A stretch of 64,000 nt of DNA from Sphingomonas sp. Leaf32 (GTDB taxonomy: Bacteria > Pseudomonadota > Alphaproteobacteria > Sphingomonadales > Sphingomonadaceae). The stretch lies in contig NZ_LMLA01000010.1 of assembly GCF_001421765.1 (NCBI RefSeq), forward strand, positions 62,001 through 126,000. Direction: 5' to 3'. Below the pieces are notes generated by a model. The model did no database searches. It saw nothing but the letters and a program-made list of their open reading frames with translations, and had not been told where the DNA came from. The translations under genes and the position numbers were made by a program. Shown here piece after piece: positions 45,014 through 54,601 of the stretch (position 1 is the first letter of the stretch; each line of letters opens with the position of its first letter).

Positions 45014-45544
45014 ATGCTGCGTACCACCCTCCTCACCGCCATTGCCGCTACAACCCTCGCCGGCTGCGCCACCACCGGGGCCGGCATGGCCGGTGACAAG
45101 ACGATGCGCACCGCCACCGCGCCGCTGCGCACCGCCACCGGGGCCGATGTCGGCACCGTCACCGCGACCGAAATGGCCGGCGGCATCCAGATCCGGATCG
45201 ACGCGCGTGGTATGCCCGCCGGAATGCACGGGGCGCATGTCCACACCACCGGCCGTTGCGACGCGCCCGACTTCACCACGGCCGGCGGCCACTGGAATCC
45301 GACCGCCAAGCAGCACGGCACCAGCAACCCGGCCGGCCCGCACGCTGGTGATGCACCCAACCTGACCATCGGCGCCGACGGCACCGGGTCGGTCACGATC
45401 ATGCTGCCCGCCGGGACGATGGACGGGCTGCTCGACGCCGACGGATCGGCGTTCGTGATCCACGCGCAGGCCGATGACTATAAGACCGACCCATCGGGCA
45501 ATTCGGGCGGTCGCATCGCCTGCGGTGTGTTCGCCGCCGCCTGA
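45014..45544 (+). CDS. sodC: Copper/zinc superoxide dismutase, lipoprotein form
   Basis: 176 residues. Lipobox in ATTLAGCATTG. The metal-site residues are in MHGAHVHTTGRCDAPDF, TTAGGHWNPTAKQHG, NPAGPHAGDAPNL and FVIHAQADDYKTDPSGNSGG, with the second disulfide cysteine in RIACGVFA. It disproportionates superoxide in the periplasm or at the outer membrane. AAGGGGAA lies upstream of the ATG. It precedes the lactonase gene on the same strand by 35 bases. Confidence 0.93.
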   Translation: MLRTTLLTAIAATTLAGCATTGAGMAGDKTMRTATAPLRTATGADVGTVTATEMAGGIQIRIDARGMPAGMHGAHVHTTGRCDAPDFTTAGGHWNPTAKQHGTSNPAGPHAGDAPNLTIGADGTGSVTIMLPAGTMDGLLDADGSAFVIHAQADDYKTDPSGNSGGRIACGVFAAA

Positions 45545-45579
45545 TTGCGCCGCACGCCCGAGCGGAGCATAGCGGGTCC

Positions 45580-46656
45580 ATGACCACGCGACGCTCCGTT
45601 CTGGCCGGCATGGCCGCCACCGCCACCTTGTCCGCACTGCCCGTCCGGGCGCAGGGGTGGCGGCAGGCGCTGATTGCCGGCACCTATGCCGGAAAGGGCG
45701 GGGCGGGCGTCTATCGCCTGCCTGCCCGTGGTCGTGGCTGGAGCGTGGGCACTGCCGATCCGGCGCTCAAGGACGCCTCGTTCGGCGTGTCGCGGGGAGA
45801 CATGCGGTATTTCGTCCGCGAAACAGCAGCGGGCCGGATGGTCGCCACGAACCGCGACGGCAAGATCCTGGCTGATCTGCCGAGCGGCGGGGACGATCCC
45901 TGCCATATCGCGATCGCTCCGAATGGCGCGCTGCTGGCGGTCGCGAATTATTCGTCGGGCACCGTGGCACTTTATCCCCTCGCCGCCGGGATGCCGCAAG
46001 CCCCGATCATCCGCCAGCACAAGGGCACCGGGCCGCGCGCCGATCGTCAGGCGGGGCCGCACGCCCACTGGGTCGGCTTCACACCCGACAATCGCTTCCT
46101 TCATGCGGTCGATCTCGGCGCCGATGCGGTCTTCGCCTATGCGCTGTCGAGCGGCGAGATCAGCGAGCCTGCCGTCGCGTGGCGCGCACCCGCAGGCTCC
46201 GGTCCGCGCCACCTCGCCTATCATCCGACGCTGCCGGTCGCCTATGTCGTTACCGAGTTCGCCAACACGCTGACCACGCTCGACGCGCAGTTCGACGGCA
46301 CGCTGACGGCGCGCGCCACGACCTCGCTGCTCCCGCCCGACTGGCAGGGGACCTCCTATGGCGCCCATATCACGATCGATAGCGCCGGCCGCCGCCTCTA
46401 TGCCTCGAACCGCGGGCATAACAGCATCGCCGTGTTCGACCTTGCCGAAGACGGGACCGCGACCCTCGACCAGCATATCCCGTGCGGTGGCGACTGGCCG
46501 CGCTTCTTCCTGCTGCTGGAGGATAGCGGGCAGTTGCTGGTCGCTAACGAACGCAGCGGCGAAGTCGCGGTCTTCGATCTCGGCTATGACGGCCGCCTGC
46601 GCGCTACCCCCGCGCGCATCGCGGTTCCGGGCGTGGTGTTCCTCGACCGGGCGTGA
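45580..46656 (+). CDS. Exported beta-propeller lactonase (6-phosphogluconolactonase/YkgB type)
   Basis: 358 residues. The start MTTRRSVLAGMAATATLSAL carries a paired-arginine signal, possibly Tat. The propeller follows with LIAGTYAGKGGAGVYRL, GGDDPCHIAIAPNGALLAVA, GPHAHWVGFTPDNRFLHAVD, GPRHLAYHPTLPVAYVV and YASNRGHNSIAVFDL, the pattern of the lactonase PF10282 type. The cytoplasmic family acts on 6-phosphogluconolactone; an exported member may act on another lactone or sugar product. Convergent with the nucleosidase gene. Confidence 0.83.
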   Translation: MTTRRSVLAGMAATATLSALPVRAQGWRQALIAGTYAGKGGAGVYRLPARGRGWSVGTADPALKDASFGVSRGDMRYFVRETAAGRMVATNRDGKILADLPSGGDDPCHIAIAPNGALLAVANYSSGTVALYPLAAGMPQAPIIRQHKGTGPRADRQAGPHAHWVGFTPDNRFLHAVDLGADAVFAYALSSGEISEPAVAWRAPAGSGPRHLAYHPTLPVAYVVTEFANTLTTLDAQFDGTLTARATTSLLPPDWQGTSYGAHITIDSAGRRLYASNRGHNSIAVFDLAEDGTATLDQHIPCGGDWPRFFLLLEDSGQLLVANERSGEVAVFDLGYDGRLRATPARIAVPGVVFLDRA

Positions 46657-46659
46657 CGC

Positions 46660-47262
46660 CTATCCCAGCCGGTCGACCACCTCCGCCAGCCGTTCGTCCA
46701 GCACGCCCAGCATCGCGGTCCATCCGCCCAGCGCTTCCAGCTCGCCCGGCCCGTCGGAAATACCGCGCAGGCCCATGACGGGCACGCCGAAGCGCTGGCA
46801 GGCGCGCACGACGGCATAGGTTTCCATATCGACCATGTCGGCATCGATGCCGGCATAGGCATCGCCGCCGACGATGTCCGCCCCGGTCGACAGCCGCGCG
46901 GTCGGCCAGTCGAGCGGCGTCTCCAGCGCCAGTTCCGCGCCGAAATCGGCGAAAGGCGTTACGCCCCTGGCAAAGCCGATGCGCGACGCATCCATGTCGC
47001 GCCACGACACGCTCGCCACCTGCCATATCGACCCCAGCGGCAACGTCCGCGACCCTGCCGAACCGATCGATACGACCAGATCGGGCAGCGCACCCCGCTC
47101 CGCTGCTGTGGCCAGCATGGCGGCGGTGCCGACCGCCGCCTCGATCGGCCCGACCCCGGTCACCAGCGGATCGAACCGCCGTTGCAGATGCACGCCATAT
47201 TCGTGCCGCGTCGCCATGACGAATTTGATGCGGTGCCGATCGGTCACCACGCGACGCTCCAC
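46660..47262 (-). CDS. MTA/SAH nucleosidase-like phosphorylase-family protein
   Basis: 200 residues, PNP/UDP phosphorylase fold: HRIKFVMATRHEYG, VTGVGPIEAAVGTAAML, DLVVSIGSAGSRTLP, DADMVDMETYAVVRACQRFG with the catalytic glutamate region, and GLRGISDGPGEL with the catalytic aspartate. It cleaves a nucleoside such as methylthioadenosine or S-adenosylhomocysteine. It is shorter than typical MtnN (about 230), and the ATG at 47262 is chosen because the first beta strand (HRIKFVM) would be lost with the internal ATG at 47217. Confidence 0.8.
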   Translation of the reverse strand: MERRVVTDRHRIKFVMATRHEYGVHLQRRFDPLVTGVGPIEAAVGTAAMLATAAERGALPDLVVSIGSAGSRTLPLGSIWQVASVSWRDMDASRIGFARGVTPFADFGAELALETPLDWPTARLSTGADIVGGDAYAGIDADMVDMETYAVVRACQRFGVPVMGLRGISDGPGELEALGGWTAMLGVLDERLAEVVDRLG

Positions 47263-47442
47263 GGAAATGCAGGCGCGAATGCCCGCGACGATGCCCGTGC
47301 GGTATCGTCGACAGAGCGACCGCCGACAGCGCCATGGCTGGGAAACATTCGCCGGCAGCGCGAATGCAAAAGGATCTGAAGAAGTATTACGGCACGCATC
47401 CTTTGCCCTGCCCCTGCGCAGTGTCGAGCAAGCTCGGCATGG

Positions 47443-48792
47443 TTACTCCGGCAGTGCCGCCCGTTTCCGCCGGCGCCAACGGCGCGTGCTGGTCAGGAAC
47501 ATGTCGCTGATGCAGTAACCGACGAAGATCGTCGTGGTCGACGGCCCGTAACACTGCACCGTCACCGCATAGACATTTATCATGAAGATCAGCAGCAATT
47601 TGTCGTACTGTTTGGTCTTCTGCACGCCAAGCCATGCACCGACCACGAAGATGATGAACGGAAAGCCGAGCATGATATAGGTGGAAACGTAGAAATTGTC
47701 GACCGGGACGCGAAGATAGCCCAGCGTGGTATAATCCATCGGATAGACGAAGCAGCCCAATCCGCAACCGGCAATCAGGCCGATCGGAAATACGTCCGCC
47801 ATATAGGTGAATGGAAATACCCATGTATTGTTGATCCGGTCCTGCATACTGAACAGCATCGGATCGATTTCGGCGAGATTGACGCCGCTGAGCAATATCA
47901 TCAGCGCAAACGGGACCATCACCAGCGCGAAAGACCATTTTGCCAGCAGCTGCTGAATGTTCAGCCCGCGATCTCGAAGAGACGTGAACTGGAATGCGAC
48001 ATGGTACGCGAAGAACAGGCCGGCAACACCCATCGCAGTCTTGTTGGTCGAGATGTACAGCGCGTAGGCGATCGGAATCATCAACGCCAATATGAGCTTT
48101 TGATTATAATGTTTCGCGACCAGTGCGAACGGGAACAGCGCCATATAGGCGGCCATCGTACTGTCACCGGCGAAACCGCCGTACCGTACGGCACCGCCTG
48201 CCCACCAAACCCGACCGACCGCTTTGGTCTGGCCGAAAGTCTCCACGGTCATGCCCGTCCAGGGGTAATCGATATACGGAGACAGCATCAGGCCGATCGT
48301 CGACAGGATCGAGAGTGCCAGAAAGAGATGCCGCCCGGCGCGAACCTCGTTGAGCGAGTGGCCGGCAAAGGCGAAGCCGAGGAAGATCGGCACCATCATC
48401 TTGATCGCCGAGAACACGGCGGGCGGCGGGGCGGACATGAAGATCCATCCCAGGATCAGCGCGGTGAAGATGTTGAGCGTGAAGAGAACCGCCCATGCCG
48501 ATTGCCGCCGGAAAACGAATGACCAGATGAAGAAACCCGTCGCGACGAACGACATGGCATCGGGAATGAACCAGACGGCCTGCAGCTTGAACTGTGCGGC
48601 GAAGAAGCGGACGGGCCCGGTGAACGCATCGCGAATGCCGTAAAGGGAAAAGGCAAGCACAAGGAGTTGTAGCGCCAATGGGCTCGTTTCGCGATCGGCG
48701 TGCGCATGATGATCGACAGTGCGAAACCAGCGGCGCCGGGTGGTGCCGGGCGTGGCTGCGGGAAGCAGGGGGGAGTCAATCGTCGTAGCCAT
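47443..48792 (-). CDS. Wzy-like exopolysaccharide polymerase (O-antigen ligase/polymerase fold)
   Basis: 449 residues with about ten to twelve membrane helices (for example LQLLVLAFSLYGIRDAF, IKMMVPIFLGFAFAG, LILALMIPIAYALYIST). A large periplasmic part is VRYGGFAGDSTMAAYMALFP, and the tail is very basic (RRWRRRKRAALPE). The topology, and the location beside exopolysaccharide export genes, fit a repeat-unit polymerase, comparable with SpsG/GelG of sphingan clusters; the likeness is of type, not proven orthology. It diverges from the large secreted protein gene. Confidence 0.75.
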   Translation of the reverse strand: MATTIDSPLLPAATPGTTRRRWFRTVDHHAHADRETSPLALQLLVLAFSLYGIRDAFTGPVRFFAAQFKLQAVWFIPDAMSFVATGFFIWSFVFRRQSAWAVLFTLNIFTALILGWIFMSAPPPAVFSAIKMMVPIFLGFAFAGHSLNEVRAGRHLFLALSILSTIGLMLSPYIDYPWTGMTVETFGQTKAVGRVWWAGGAVRYGGFAGDSTMAAYMALFPFALVAKHYNQKLILALMIPIAYALYISTNKTAMGVAGLFFAYHVAFQFTSLRDRGLNIQQLLAKWSFALVMVPFALMILLSGVNLAEIDPMLFSMQDRINNTWVFPFTYMADVFPIGLIAGCGLGCFVYPMDYTTLGYLRVPVDNFYVSTYIMLGFPFIIFVVGAWLGVQKTKQYDKLLLIFMINVYAVTVQCYGPSTTTIFVGYCISDMFLTSTRRWRRRKRAALPE

Positions 48793-49141
48793 CGCAGTTA
48801 CCCGGTTTGGCGGGCGAACCCCCGCATTGCGCTCGCGCGTCAGGGATAGCATGTCCCACCGCAACGGCCGAACGTCACGCCGTTTTTCCGCGTTCTAGGC
48901 CGAATGGTGAAAAAGGCAATGTCGTGCTGCATTGCGGCATGGGAAGGCGAGCCGGTTCGATATTTTTCCGACCGTATTTCGATACGATAGTAAAACGACC
49001 GGCGGTTTCGCGTCGATCACTCGCTACGCGGCGGAAATCAACGGATTTTTGCATAATGGCCGGTTAACCGACCGCCGTAAGTCGCTGTGCAGATTAGGCC
49101 GCTATTCCGGAGGATGTAACCTCACCCGGAGAGCCCGTTCC
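48793..49141. promoter_or_regulatory. Divergent control region of polymerase and secreted-hydrolase genes
   Basis: 349 bases without a supported gene. TTGCATAATGG near 49050 looks like an extended -10 for the rightward gene, giving a leader of about 80 bases. CGTAT, TTCG, ATACG at 48973-48986 makes a small hairpin with a stable loop. GGAGAG at 49128-49133 is the ribosome-binding site for GTG 49142. Confidence 0.35.
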
Positions 49142-52100
49142 GTGCCCAGCTTCGCAACCGCAACCGCCTTCCTATCGACGCTCGGGGTCAACACCCATGC
49201 CGGCAATGCCGGTTACGGCAACGCCAGCATCGTCAACAACAGCCTTGCCTATCTCGGCATCAAACGCGTCCGTGACGACCTGGCGATCATGGGTACGGCC
49301 AGTGCCGTGACGAACGCCATGGGCGCGGCGGGGGTGAAGTTCGATTTCGTCATCAGCTCTTCGCTGCCGGCGCGGGGCGATGCGGCGCTAGTGGCGCAGA
49401 TCAAGGCGATCGAAACCTTCGCCGCGACCTACAAGGGCAGCGTGATCGCGATCGAAGGGTTGAACGAGGCCAATATCCAGGCGTTCAGCTATAACGGATC
49501 GTCGTCGCTCGCCGCCGCCGGTGCCTTCCAGAAGGCGCTTTATGGAGCGGTGAAGTCGAACGCCGGCCTGGCGGGCATCCCGGTCATCAACATGTCGTTG
49601 GGCATGGAGAGCGACGCCGACGCGGCGGCGCTGGGCGATCTGGGCAAATATTCGGACTTCGCCAACGCCCATGCCTATACCGCGACCGGGCAGCAGGCGG
49701 ACAAGGTGATGGAAGCGTCGCTGGCCCGGGCCAAGCGGACCTCGACCGGCGATCCGGTGGTCATCACCGAGACCGGCTACACGACGCTCGCCAGCAATCC
49801 CGACCTGGGCGTCAACCAGGCGGCGCAGGCGAAGCTGACGCTGAACGCCATGCTGCTGGCGTTCGAAAACGGGGCGCAGCAGACCTATCTGTACGAACTG
49901 CTCGACAGCAATCTTCAGCCCAATGGCGCGGAGAAGGAAAAGCATTTCGGCCTGTTCAATGCCGATGGCACACCGAAACTGGCGGCGACCGCAGTCCACA
50001 ACCTGACCACGATCCTGGGCTATGTCGATGCCGGGACCGGCACCGATGCGAGCAAGGCCAGCTACACGCTGGGCGGCCTGCCTAGCGACGGGCATTCGAT
50101 GGTGCTGGCCAAGGCGAGCGGTGCGTGGGACTTGGTCGTCTGGCGCGACGTGAAGGTGTGGAACGACGCGCTCGACAAGGAGAACACGACCGAGGCGAAG
50201 ACGATCACCGTCGACCTGGGCGGCGTGCAGAAGACGGTCTATGTCTATGATCCGCTGGGCGGGACCAAGCCGATCGCGGTGTACACCAACGTATCGTCGA
50301 TCCAGCTGGCGGTCGGCGACCGTCCGCTGATCGTCGAGGTCGGTGCCGCCGGACCGGTCGCCGACCTGCCGCCGGTCAGCGCGCCCGACCTGACGATGAC
50401 CGCCGCGCAGTTCGCCGCGCAGATCGACACGCTCGCGCGGTCGAGCGGCCTGAAGTCGGTCACGCTGACCGATGGCAAGGTGATCCAGCTCGCATCGGAT
50501 GCGACCAAGGATTTCGTCGTCAAGAATTACGGCGCGCTGCTGGGCAAGGTCGCCGGTGGCGGCGTCAGCTTCAAGGTGACCGAAACCGGCCCGAACTGGC
50601 GCGAGGAACGGTCGTTCGATGCCGCGGGCAAGTTGACCTCGACCACCGACTTCGCGTTCGAAGGCGGCGTGCTGAAACATACGCGTACGGTTACCGCCGC
50701 CGGCGACGTGACCGACCAGCTCTATACCGATGGCAAGCTGTTGCAGGTCATTGCGGCCGGCAACGGGCGCACCGTGACGACGAGCTATGACGTCGCCACC
50801 GGCAAGGTCGCCGAGCTGGTCGAGAAATCGGCGGCGGGCGATGTCGCGGTATCGACCTACAAGAGCGGCGTCCTGTCGGTCTACACGCTCAACCGCGCCG
50901 ATGGCAGCCGCGACACGATCACCTATGACGCGCAGGGTCGCAAGACGAGCGACGTCGAGGTGACCGCCGACCAGACGTGGATCACCCAGCAGTTCGACGT
51001 CGCCACGGGCAAGCCGACGCGCAAGTTCGTGCAGAGAGCGGATGGCAGCGGCGAAAACGTGACCTACGGCGTCACCGGCCAGCCCTATGTCACGCTGCGG
51101 CAAGTGACCAACGCCAAGGGCGCGGTAACGCTGGTCGAGCGCGCCCGCGCCGACGGAACGCTGGTATCGAGCGACGCGGTCGCCGCGGATGGCACGAAGA
51201 CCGCCACGACCTATGGCACGACCGGCAAGAAACTGACCGAAGTGATCGCCGCCGCCGATGGCCGGCGCACCACGCTGACCTATGACGCGACGTCGGGCAA
51301 GCTGGCCCAGTCGATCGTGCAGTCCGGCGGCGACACGGTCACCACCACCTATACCGGTGGCGTGGTCACCCAGTTGCTGACCGTCCGTGCCGATGGCAGC
51401 CGCGACACGATCACCTACGACGCGCAGGGTCGCAAGACGAGCGACGTCGCGGTCAGCACGACCAATGTCTGGACGACGCTGCAATATGACGCGGCCAGTG
51501 GTAAACTGACCCGCAGGTTCGTGCAGAACCCCGACGGCAGCGGCGAGAATGTCAGCTACGGCATCACCGGACAGCCTTATGTGACGATGCGGCAGGTCAC
51601 CAACGCCAAGGGCGCTGTGACGCTGGTCGAACGTGCCCGCGCCGACGGGACGCTGGTGTCGAGCGAGGCGGTGGCGGCCGATGGCGCCAAGACCACGACG
51701 ACCTATGGCACGACCGGCAACAAGCTGAGCGAGATCGTCGCCGCTGCCGATGGCAGCCGCACGACCCGCACCTGGGACGGGGCCACCGGTAAGCTGGCCC
51801 AGTCGATCGTGCAGGCGGGTGGCGATACGATCACCACCGCCTATACCGGCGGCGTGGTCACCCAGCTGCTGACCGTCCGCGCCAATGGCAGCCGCGATAC
51901 GATCACCTATGACGCGCAGGGCCGCAAGACGAGCGATGTCGAGGTGACCGCCGACAAGACGTGGATCACGCAGCAGTTCGACGCGGCAACGGGCAAGCTG
52001 ACCCGCAAGTTCGTGCAGAACGCCGATGGCAGCGGCGAGAATGTCAGCTACGGCATTACCGGTCAGCCCTATGTGACGATGCGGCAGGTCACCAATGCCA

Positions 52101-54304
52101 AGGGCGTGGTGACGCTGGTCGAGCGCGCCCGCGCCGATGGTAGCCTGGTATCGAGCGAGGTAGTGGCGCTGGACGGTGCCAAGACGACCACGACCTATGG
52201 CACGACCGGCAACAAGCTGAGCGAGATCGTCATCGGGGCCGATGGCAGCCGTACGACCCGCACTTGGGACGCCATAACAGCCAAGCTCGTGCAGTCGATC
52301 GTGCAGGCGGGTGGCGACACGATGACCACCACCTATACCGGTGGCGTCGTGACGCAGCAGCTGACGGTCCACGGCGACGGCAGCCGCGATACCGTCAGCT
52401 ACGACACGCAGGGGCGCAAGACGACCGAAGTGACGGTCAGCGCGACCAAGACCTGGACGACGACCCAGTTCGACGTGGCGACCGGCAATGCAACGCGCGG
52501 TTTCGTCCAGAATGCCGATGGCACCGGCGAGAACGTGACCTATGGCATCACCGGCAAATCCTACACGACGCAGCGGCAGATCACCGATGCCAAGGGCAAG
52601 GTGGTCGAGGTGTTCCGCCTCCATGCCGACGGGACGCTCGACTATCACGAACGTAACGATGCCGATGGCGCGCGAGAGATCAGCAACTTCGATGCGATCG
52701 GGCTGAAGCTCAACCAGGTCAACATCCATGCCGACGGGACGCGGGTGTCGATGACCTTCACCCCCGATACCCAGACGCTGGCACAGAAGCTGACGCAGAC
52801 GGCCGCAGGCGACCTGATCGACGCCACCTTCGCCGATGGCGTGATGACCGCGCAGAAGACGCTGTTCGCCGACGGACGCAAGGTGAACGAAGTGGTCGTC
52901 GCGGGAACGCGGCAGATCGACACCTTCGCTGCCGATGGCAAGCGGATCAGCGCGGTGACCGTCGATTCGGCCAACACCTGGACCACGCTGATCTACGACG
53001 CGGCGGGCAAGCCGTCGCGCCGCTATGTCGAGCGGGCCGACCATAGCGGCGAGGTCACCGTCTATGGCATCACCGGCAAGAGCTATGTCACCGAGACGCA
53101 GGTCGTCGACACGGCGGGCAAGGTCGTGGCCGTCACCCGGCTGCATACCGATGGCAGCCTCGACTATACCGAGGCCAACGCCGCCGATGGCAGCAGCGTG
53201 CTGACCTATCACGACACGGCCGGGCGCAAGACGCTGAGCGCGTCGATCGCGGCGAATGGTGACAGGCTCACCACACGGTTCGATGCGAAATCGGGCGGAA
53301 TCGTCGATACTCTGGCCGAAACGGCGACCGCCAAGGTGCAGTCGGTGTACAAGGCCGGAAAGGTCGAGACGCGCGTTACCAACGACCTGACCAACGGCAG
53401 CCGCATCGTCGAGAGTTTCGACACGCAGGGTCGTTTGACGACCAAGGCGACGACCGATGCGAACAACAACTGGGAAACGCTGCGCTACGACGTGGCGAGC
53501 GGGGCGGTCAGCCGGCGCTTCATCGAAAATGCCGACGGCAGTGGCCGGAACTTCACCTACACCGGCGCGGGCACGAACCTCGTCACCGAATGGCAGCAAT
53601 ATGACACTGCCAAGCGGATCGTGGCCGGCGGCCAGACCCGCGCCGACGGCACCCGTATCGTCGGCTTCACGGTGGCAGGCGACGGTACCCGGACCAGCGA
53701 ATGGTTCGATGCCGCCGACCGTCGCCAGAGCCAGGTGACGGCCGCCACCAACGGTGCCAAGACCTCGCTCTACTTCGATCCCGGCTCGCAACTGCTGGTC
53801 AAGAGCATCGTCCAGTCGCCGGCGGGCGACACGATCACCGCCTCGTACCGGAACGGTGTGGTGACCGACCGCACGACGCAGATGGCCAATGGCGCGACGA
53901 TGACCGAGCGCTTCTCGGCGGGCGGCCACGACCTGTCGGGGGTTCGCGCACTGCCGGGGTATCAGGCGTTCCTGTTCGACAACGGATCGGGCAAGATCGC
54001 CGGCACGCTGGCCGACGAAGTGCTGCTGGCCGATGGCGGCGGCACGACGATCCTGACCGGTGGCCTCGGCAAGGACCGTTTCGTGATCCAGCGCGGCGCC
54101 AGCGCGACGATCACCGATTTCGGTGCCGGGTCCGATCTGCTCGACCTGAGCGCGCTGACCAAGGGCGGCCAGCCGACCATTACCCTGTCAGAGGGCAATA
54201 CCGTGATGCGCTTCGGCAGCGGGGAGACGGTGACGCTGGCCGGAGTCGATCCCAGCCGGCTGGTCGCCTCGCCCCAGGCGAGCAGCGTCTACATGCTCGG
54301 TTGA
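49142..54304 (+). CDS. Large secreted protein: glycoside-hydrolase-like head, 164-residue repeats, RTX-like tail
   Basis: 1720 residues from GTG 49142 (GGAGAG 8 bases upstream). Residues about 1-300 look like a clan GH-A barrel: acid/base candidate Glu109 in IAIEGLNEANI, nucleophile candidate Glu210 in PVVITETGYTT; a beta domain follows to about 400. From about 490 to 1570 lie tandem units of about 164 residues marked by SRDTITYDAQGRKTSD, RKFVQNADGSGENVSYG and KTTTTYGTTGNKLSE, in the style of YD/RHS repeats. The C-terminus has GGLGKDRFVI and SATITDFGAGSDLLDLSAL, as in type I secretion targets. No N-terminal signal peptide is present. Its transporter genes follow directly. Probable substrate: the cell's own or a foreign polysaccharide (inference). 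Confidence 0.8.
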   Translation: MPSFATATAFLSTLGVNTHAGNAGYGNASIVNNSLAYLGIKRVRDDLAIMGTASAVTNAMGAAGVKFDFVISSSLPARGDAALVAQIKAIETFAATYKGSVIAIEGLNEANIQAFSYNGSSSLAAAGAFQKALYGAVKSNAGLAGIPVINMSLGMESDADAAALGDLGKYSDFANAHAYTATGQQADKVMEASLARAKRTSTGDPVVITETGYTTLASNPDLGVNQAAQAKLTLNAMLLAFENGAQQTYLYELLDSNLQPNGAEKEKHFGLFNADGTPKLAATAVHNLTTILGYVDAGTGTDASKASYTLGGLPSDGHSMVLAKASGAWDLVVWRDVKVWNDALDKENTTEAKTITVDLGGVQKTVYVYDPLGGTKPIAVYTNVSSIQLAVGDRPLIVEVGAAGPVADLPPVSAPDLTMTAAQFAAQIDTLARSSGLKSVTLTDGKVIQLASDATKDFVVKNYGALLGKVAGGGVSFKVTETGPNWREERSFDAAGKLTSTTDFAFEGGVLKHTRTVTAAGDVTDQLYTDGKLLQVIAAGNGRTVTTSYDVATGKVAELVEKSAAGDVAVSTYKSGVLSVYTLNRADGSRDTITYDAQGRKTSDVEVTADQTWITQQFDVATGKPTRKFVQRADGSGENVTYGVTGQPYVTLRQVTNAKGAVTLVERARADGTLVSSDAVAADGTKTATTYGTTGKKLTEVIAAADGRRTTLTYDATSGKLAQSIVQSGGDTVTTTYTGGVVTQLLTVRADGSRDTITYDAQGRKTSDVAVSTTNVWTTLQYDAASGKLTRRFVQNPDGSGENVSYGITGQPYVTMRQVTNAKGAVTLVERARADGTLVSSEAVAADGAKTTTTYGTTGNKLSEIVAAADGSRTTRTWDGATGKLAQSIVQAGGDTITTAYTGGVVTQLLTVRANGSRDTITYDAQGRKTSDVEVTADKTWITQQFDAATGKLTRKFVQNADGSGENVSYGITGQPYVTMRQVTNAKGVVTLVERARADGSLVSSEVVALDGAKTTTTYGTTGNKLSEIVIGADGSRTTRTWDAITAKLVQSIVQAGGDTMTTTYTGGVVTQQLTVHGDGSRDTVSYDTQGRKTTEVTVSATKTWTTTQFDVATGNATRGFVQNADGTGENVTYGITGKSYTTQRQITDAKGKVVEVFRLHADGTLDYHERNDADGAREISNFDAIGLKLNQVNIHADGTRVSMTFTPDTQTLAQKLTQTAAGDLIDATFADGVMTAQKTLFADGRKVNEVVVAGTRQIDTFAADGKRISAVTVDSANTWTTLIYDAAGKPSRRYVERADHSGEVTVYGITGKSYVTETQVVDTAGKVVAVTRLHTDGSLDYTEANAADGSSVLTYHDTAGRKTLSASIAANGDRLTTRFDAKSGGIVDTLAETATAKVQSVYKAGKVETRVTNDLTNGSRIVESFDTQGRLTTKATTDANNNWETLRYDVASGAVSRRFIENADGSGRNFTYTGAGTNLVTEWQQYDTAKRIVAGGQTRADGTRIVGFTVAGDGTRTSEWFDAADRRQSQVTAATNGAKTSLYFDPGSQLLVKSIVQSPAGDTITASYRNGVVTDRTTQMANGATMTERFSAGGHDLSGVRALPGYQAFLFDNGSGKIAGTLADEVLLADGGGTTILTGGLGKDRFVIQRGASATITDFGAGSDLLDLSALTKGGQPTITLSEGNTVMRFGSGETVTLAGVDPSRLVASPQASSVYMLG
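50906..52381 (+). repeat. Three tandem 492-bp coding repeats
   Basis: Equivalent AGC codons of the SRDTITYD motif fall at 50906, 51398, 51890 and 52382, exactly 492 bases apart each time. Units 1-3 are highly similar at the DNA level; later units (from 52382 and again near 53399) are diverged and of slightly different length. Units 1 and 3 share DVEVTADxTWITQQFD while unit 2 has DVAVSTTNVWTTLQYD. Confidence 0.9.
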
Positions 54305-54331
54305 TCGCCCGGATCACCGCAGCGCGCCCAG

Positions 54332-54363
54332 CCGCCCCGCATCGGACGACCGATGCGGGGCGG
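54332..54363 (+). terminator. 14-bp perfect hairpin between the secreted protein and its transporter
   Basis: CCGCCCCGCATCGG, ACGA, CCGATGCGGGGCGG: a perfect stem beginning 28 bases after the stop. Only TGTCGTTTCG follows, so it may reduce rather than stop transcription into the transporter genes. Confidence 0.6.
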
Positions 54364-54601
54364 TGTCGTTTCGTAACGCTAACGGTATGAAAATGCTTGG
54401 CTTCGTGTCGGTCGTGTGACGACGACCGCAAGGGAATCTTAGGCATTCGTCGTTAAGCATGTCCCATCCCGGTCCGCCGACACGCTGCGCTGCACCATGG
54501 CAATGCAGCGGCGGGCCGCTGCGAAAGGGTATGTGCGTGCAATATCGGGGTGGGCATCGCGGGGTCGCGATCGGCTGGACGACGATGGGCGGGGTGGTGG
54601 C

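Noticed and set aside
50906..52381. CRISPR-like regular repeats
   Set aside because: The units are 492 bp, in frame, contiguous and protein-coding, with no spacers.
49388..53929. A 1513-residue open frame on the minus strand opposite the secreted repeat protein
   Set aside because: It has no domain, and its open frame follows from the repeated GC-rich codons of the plus-strand gene, which has coherent motifs and a ribosome-binding site. Long antisense frames of this sort are common in GC-rich repeats.
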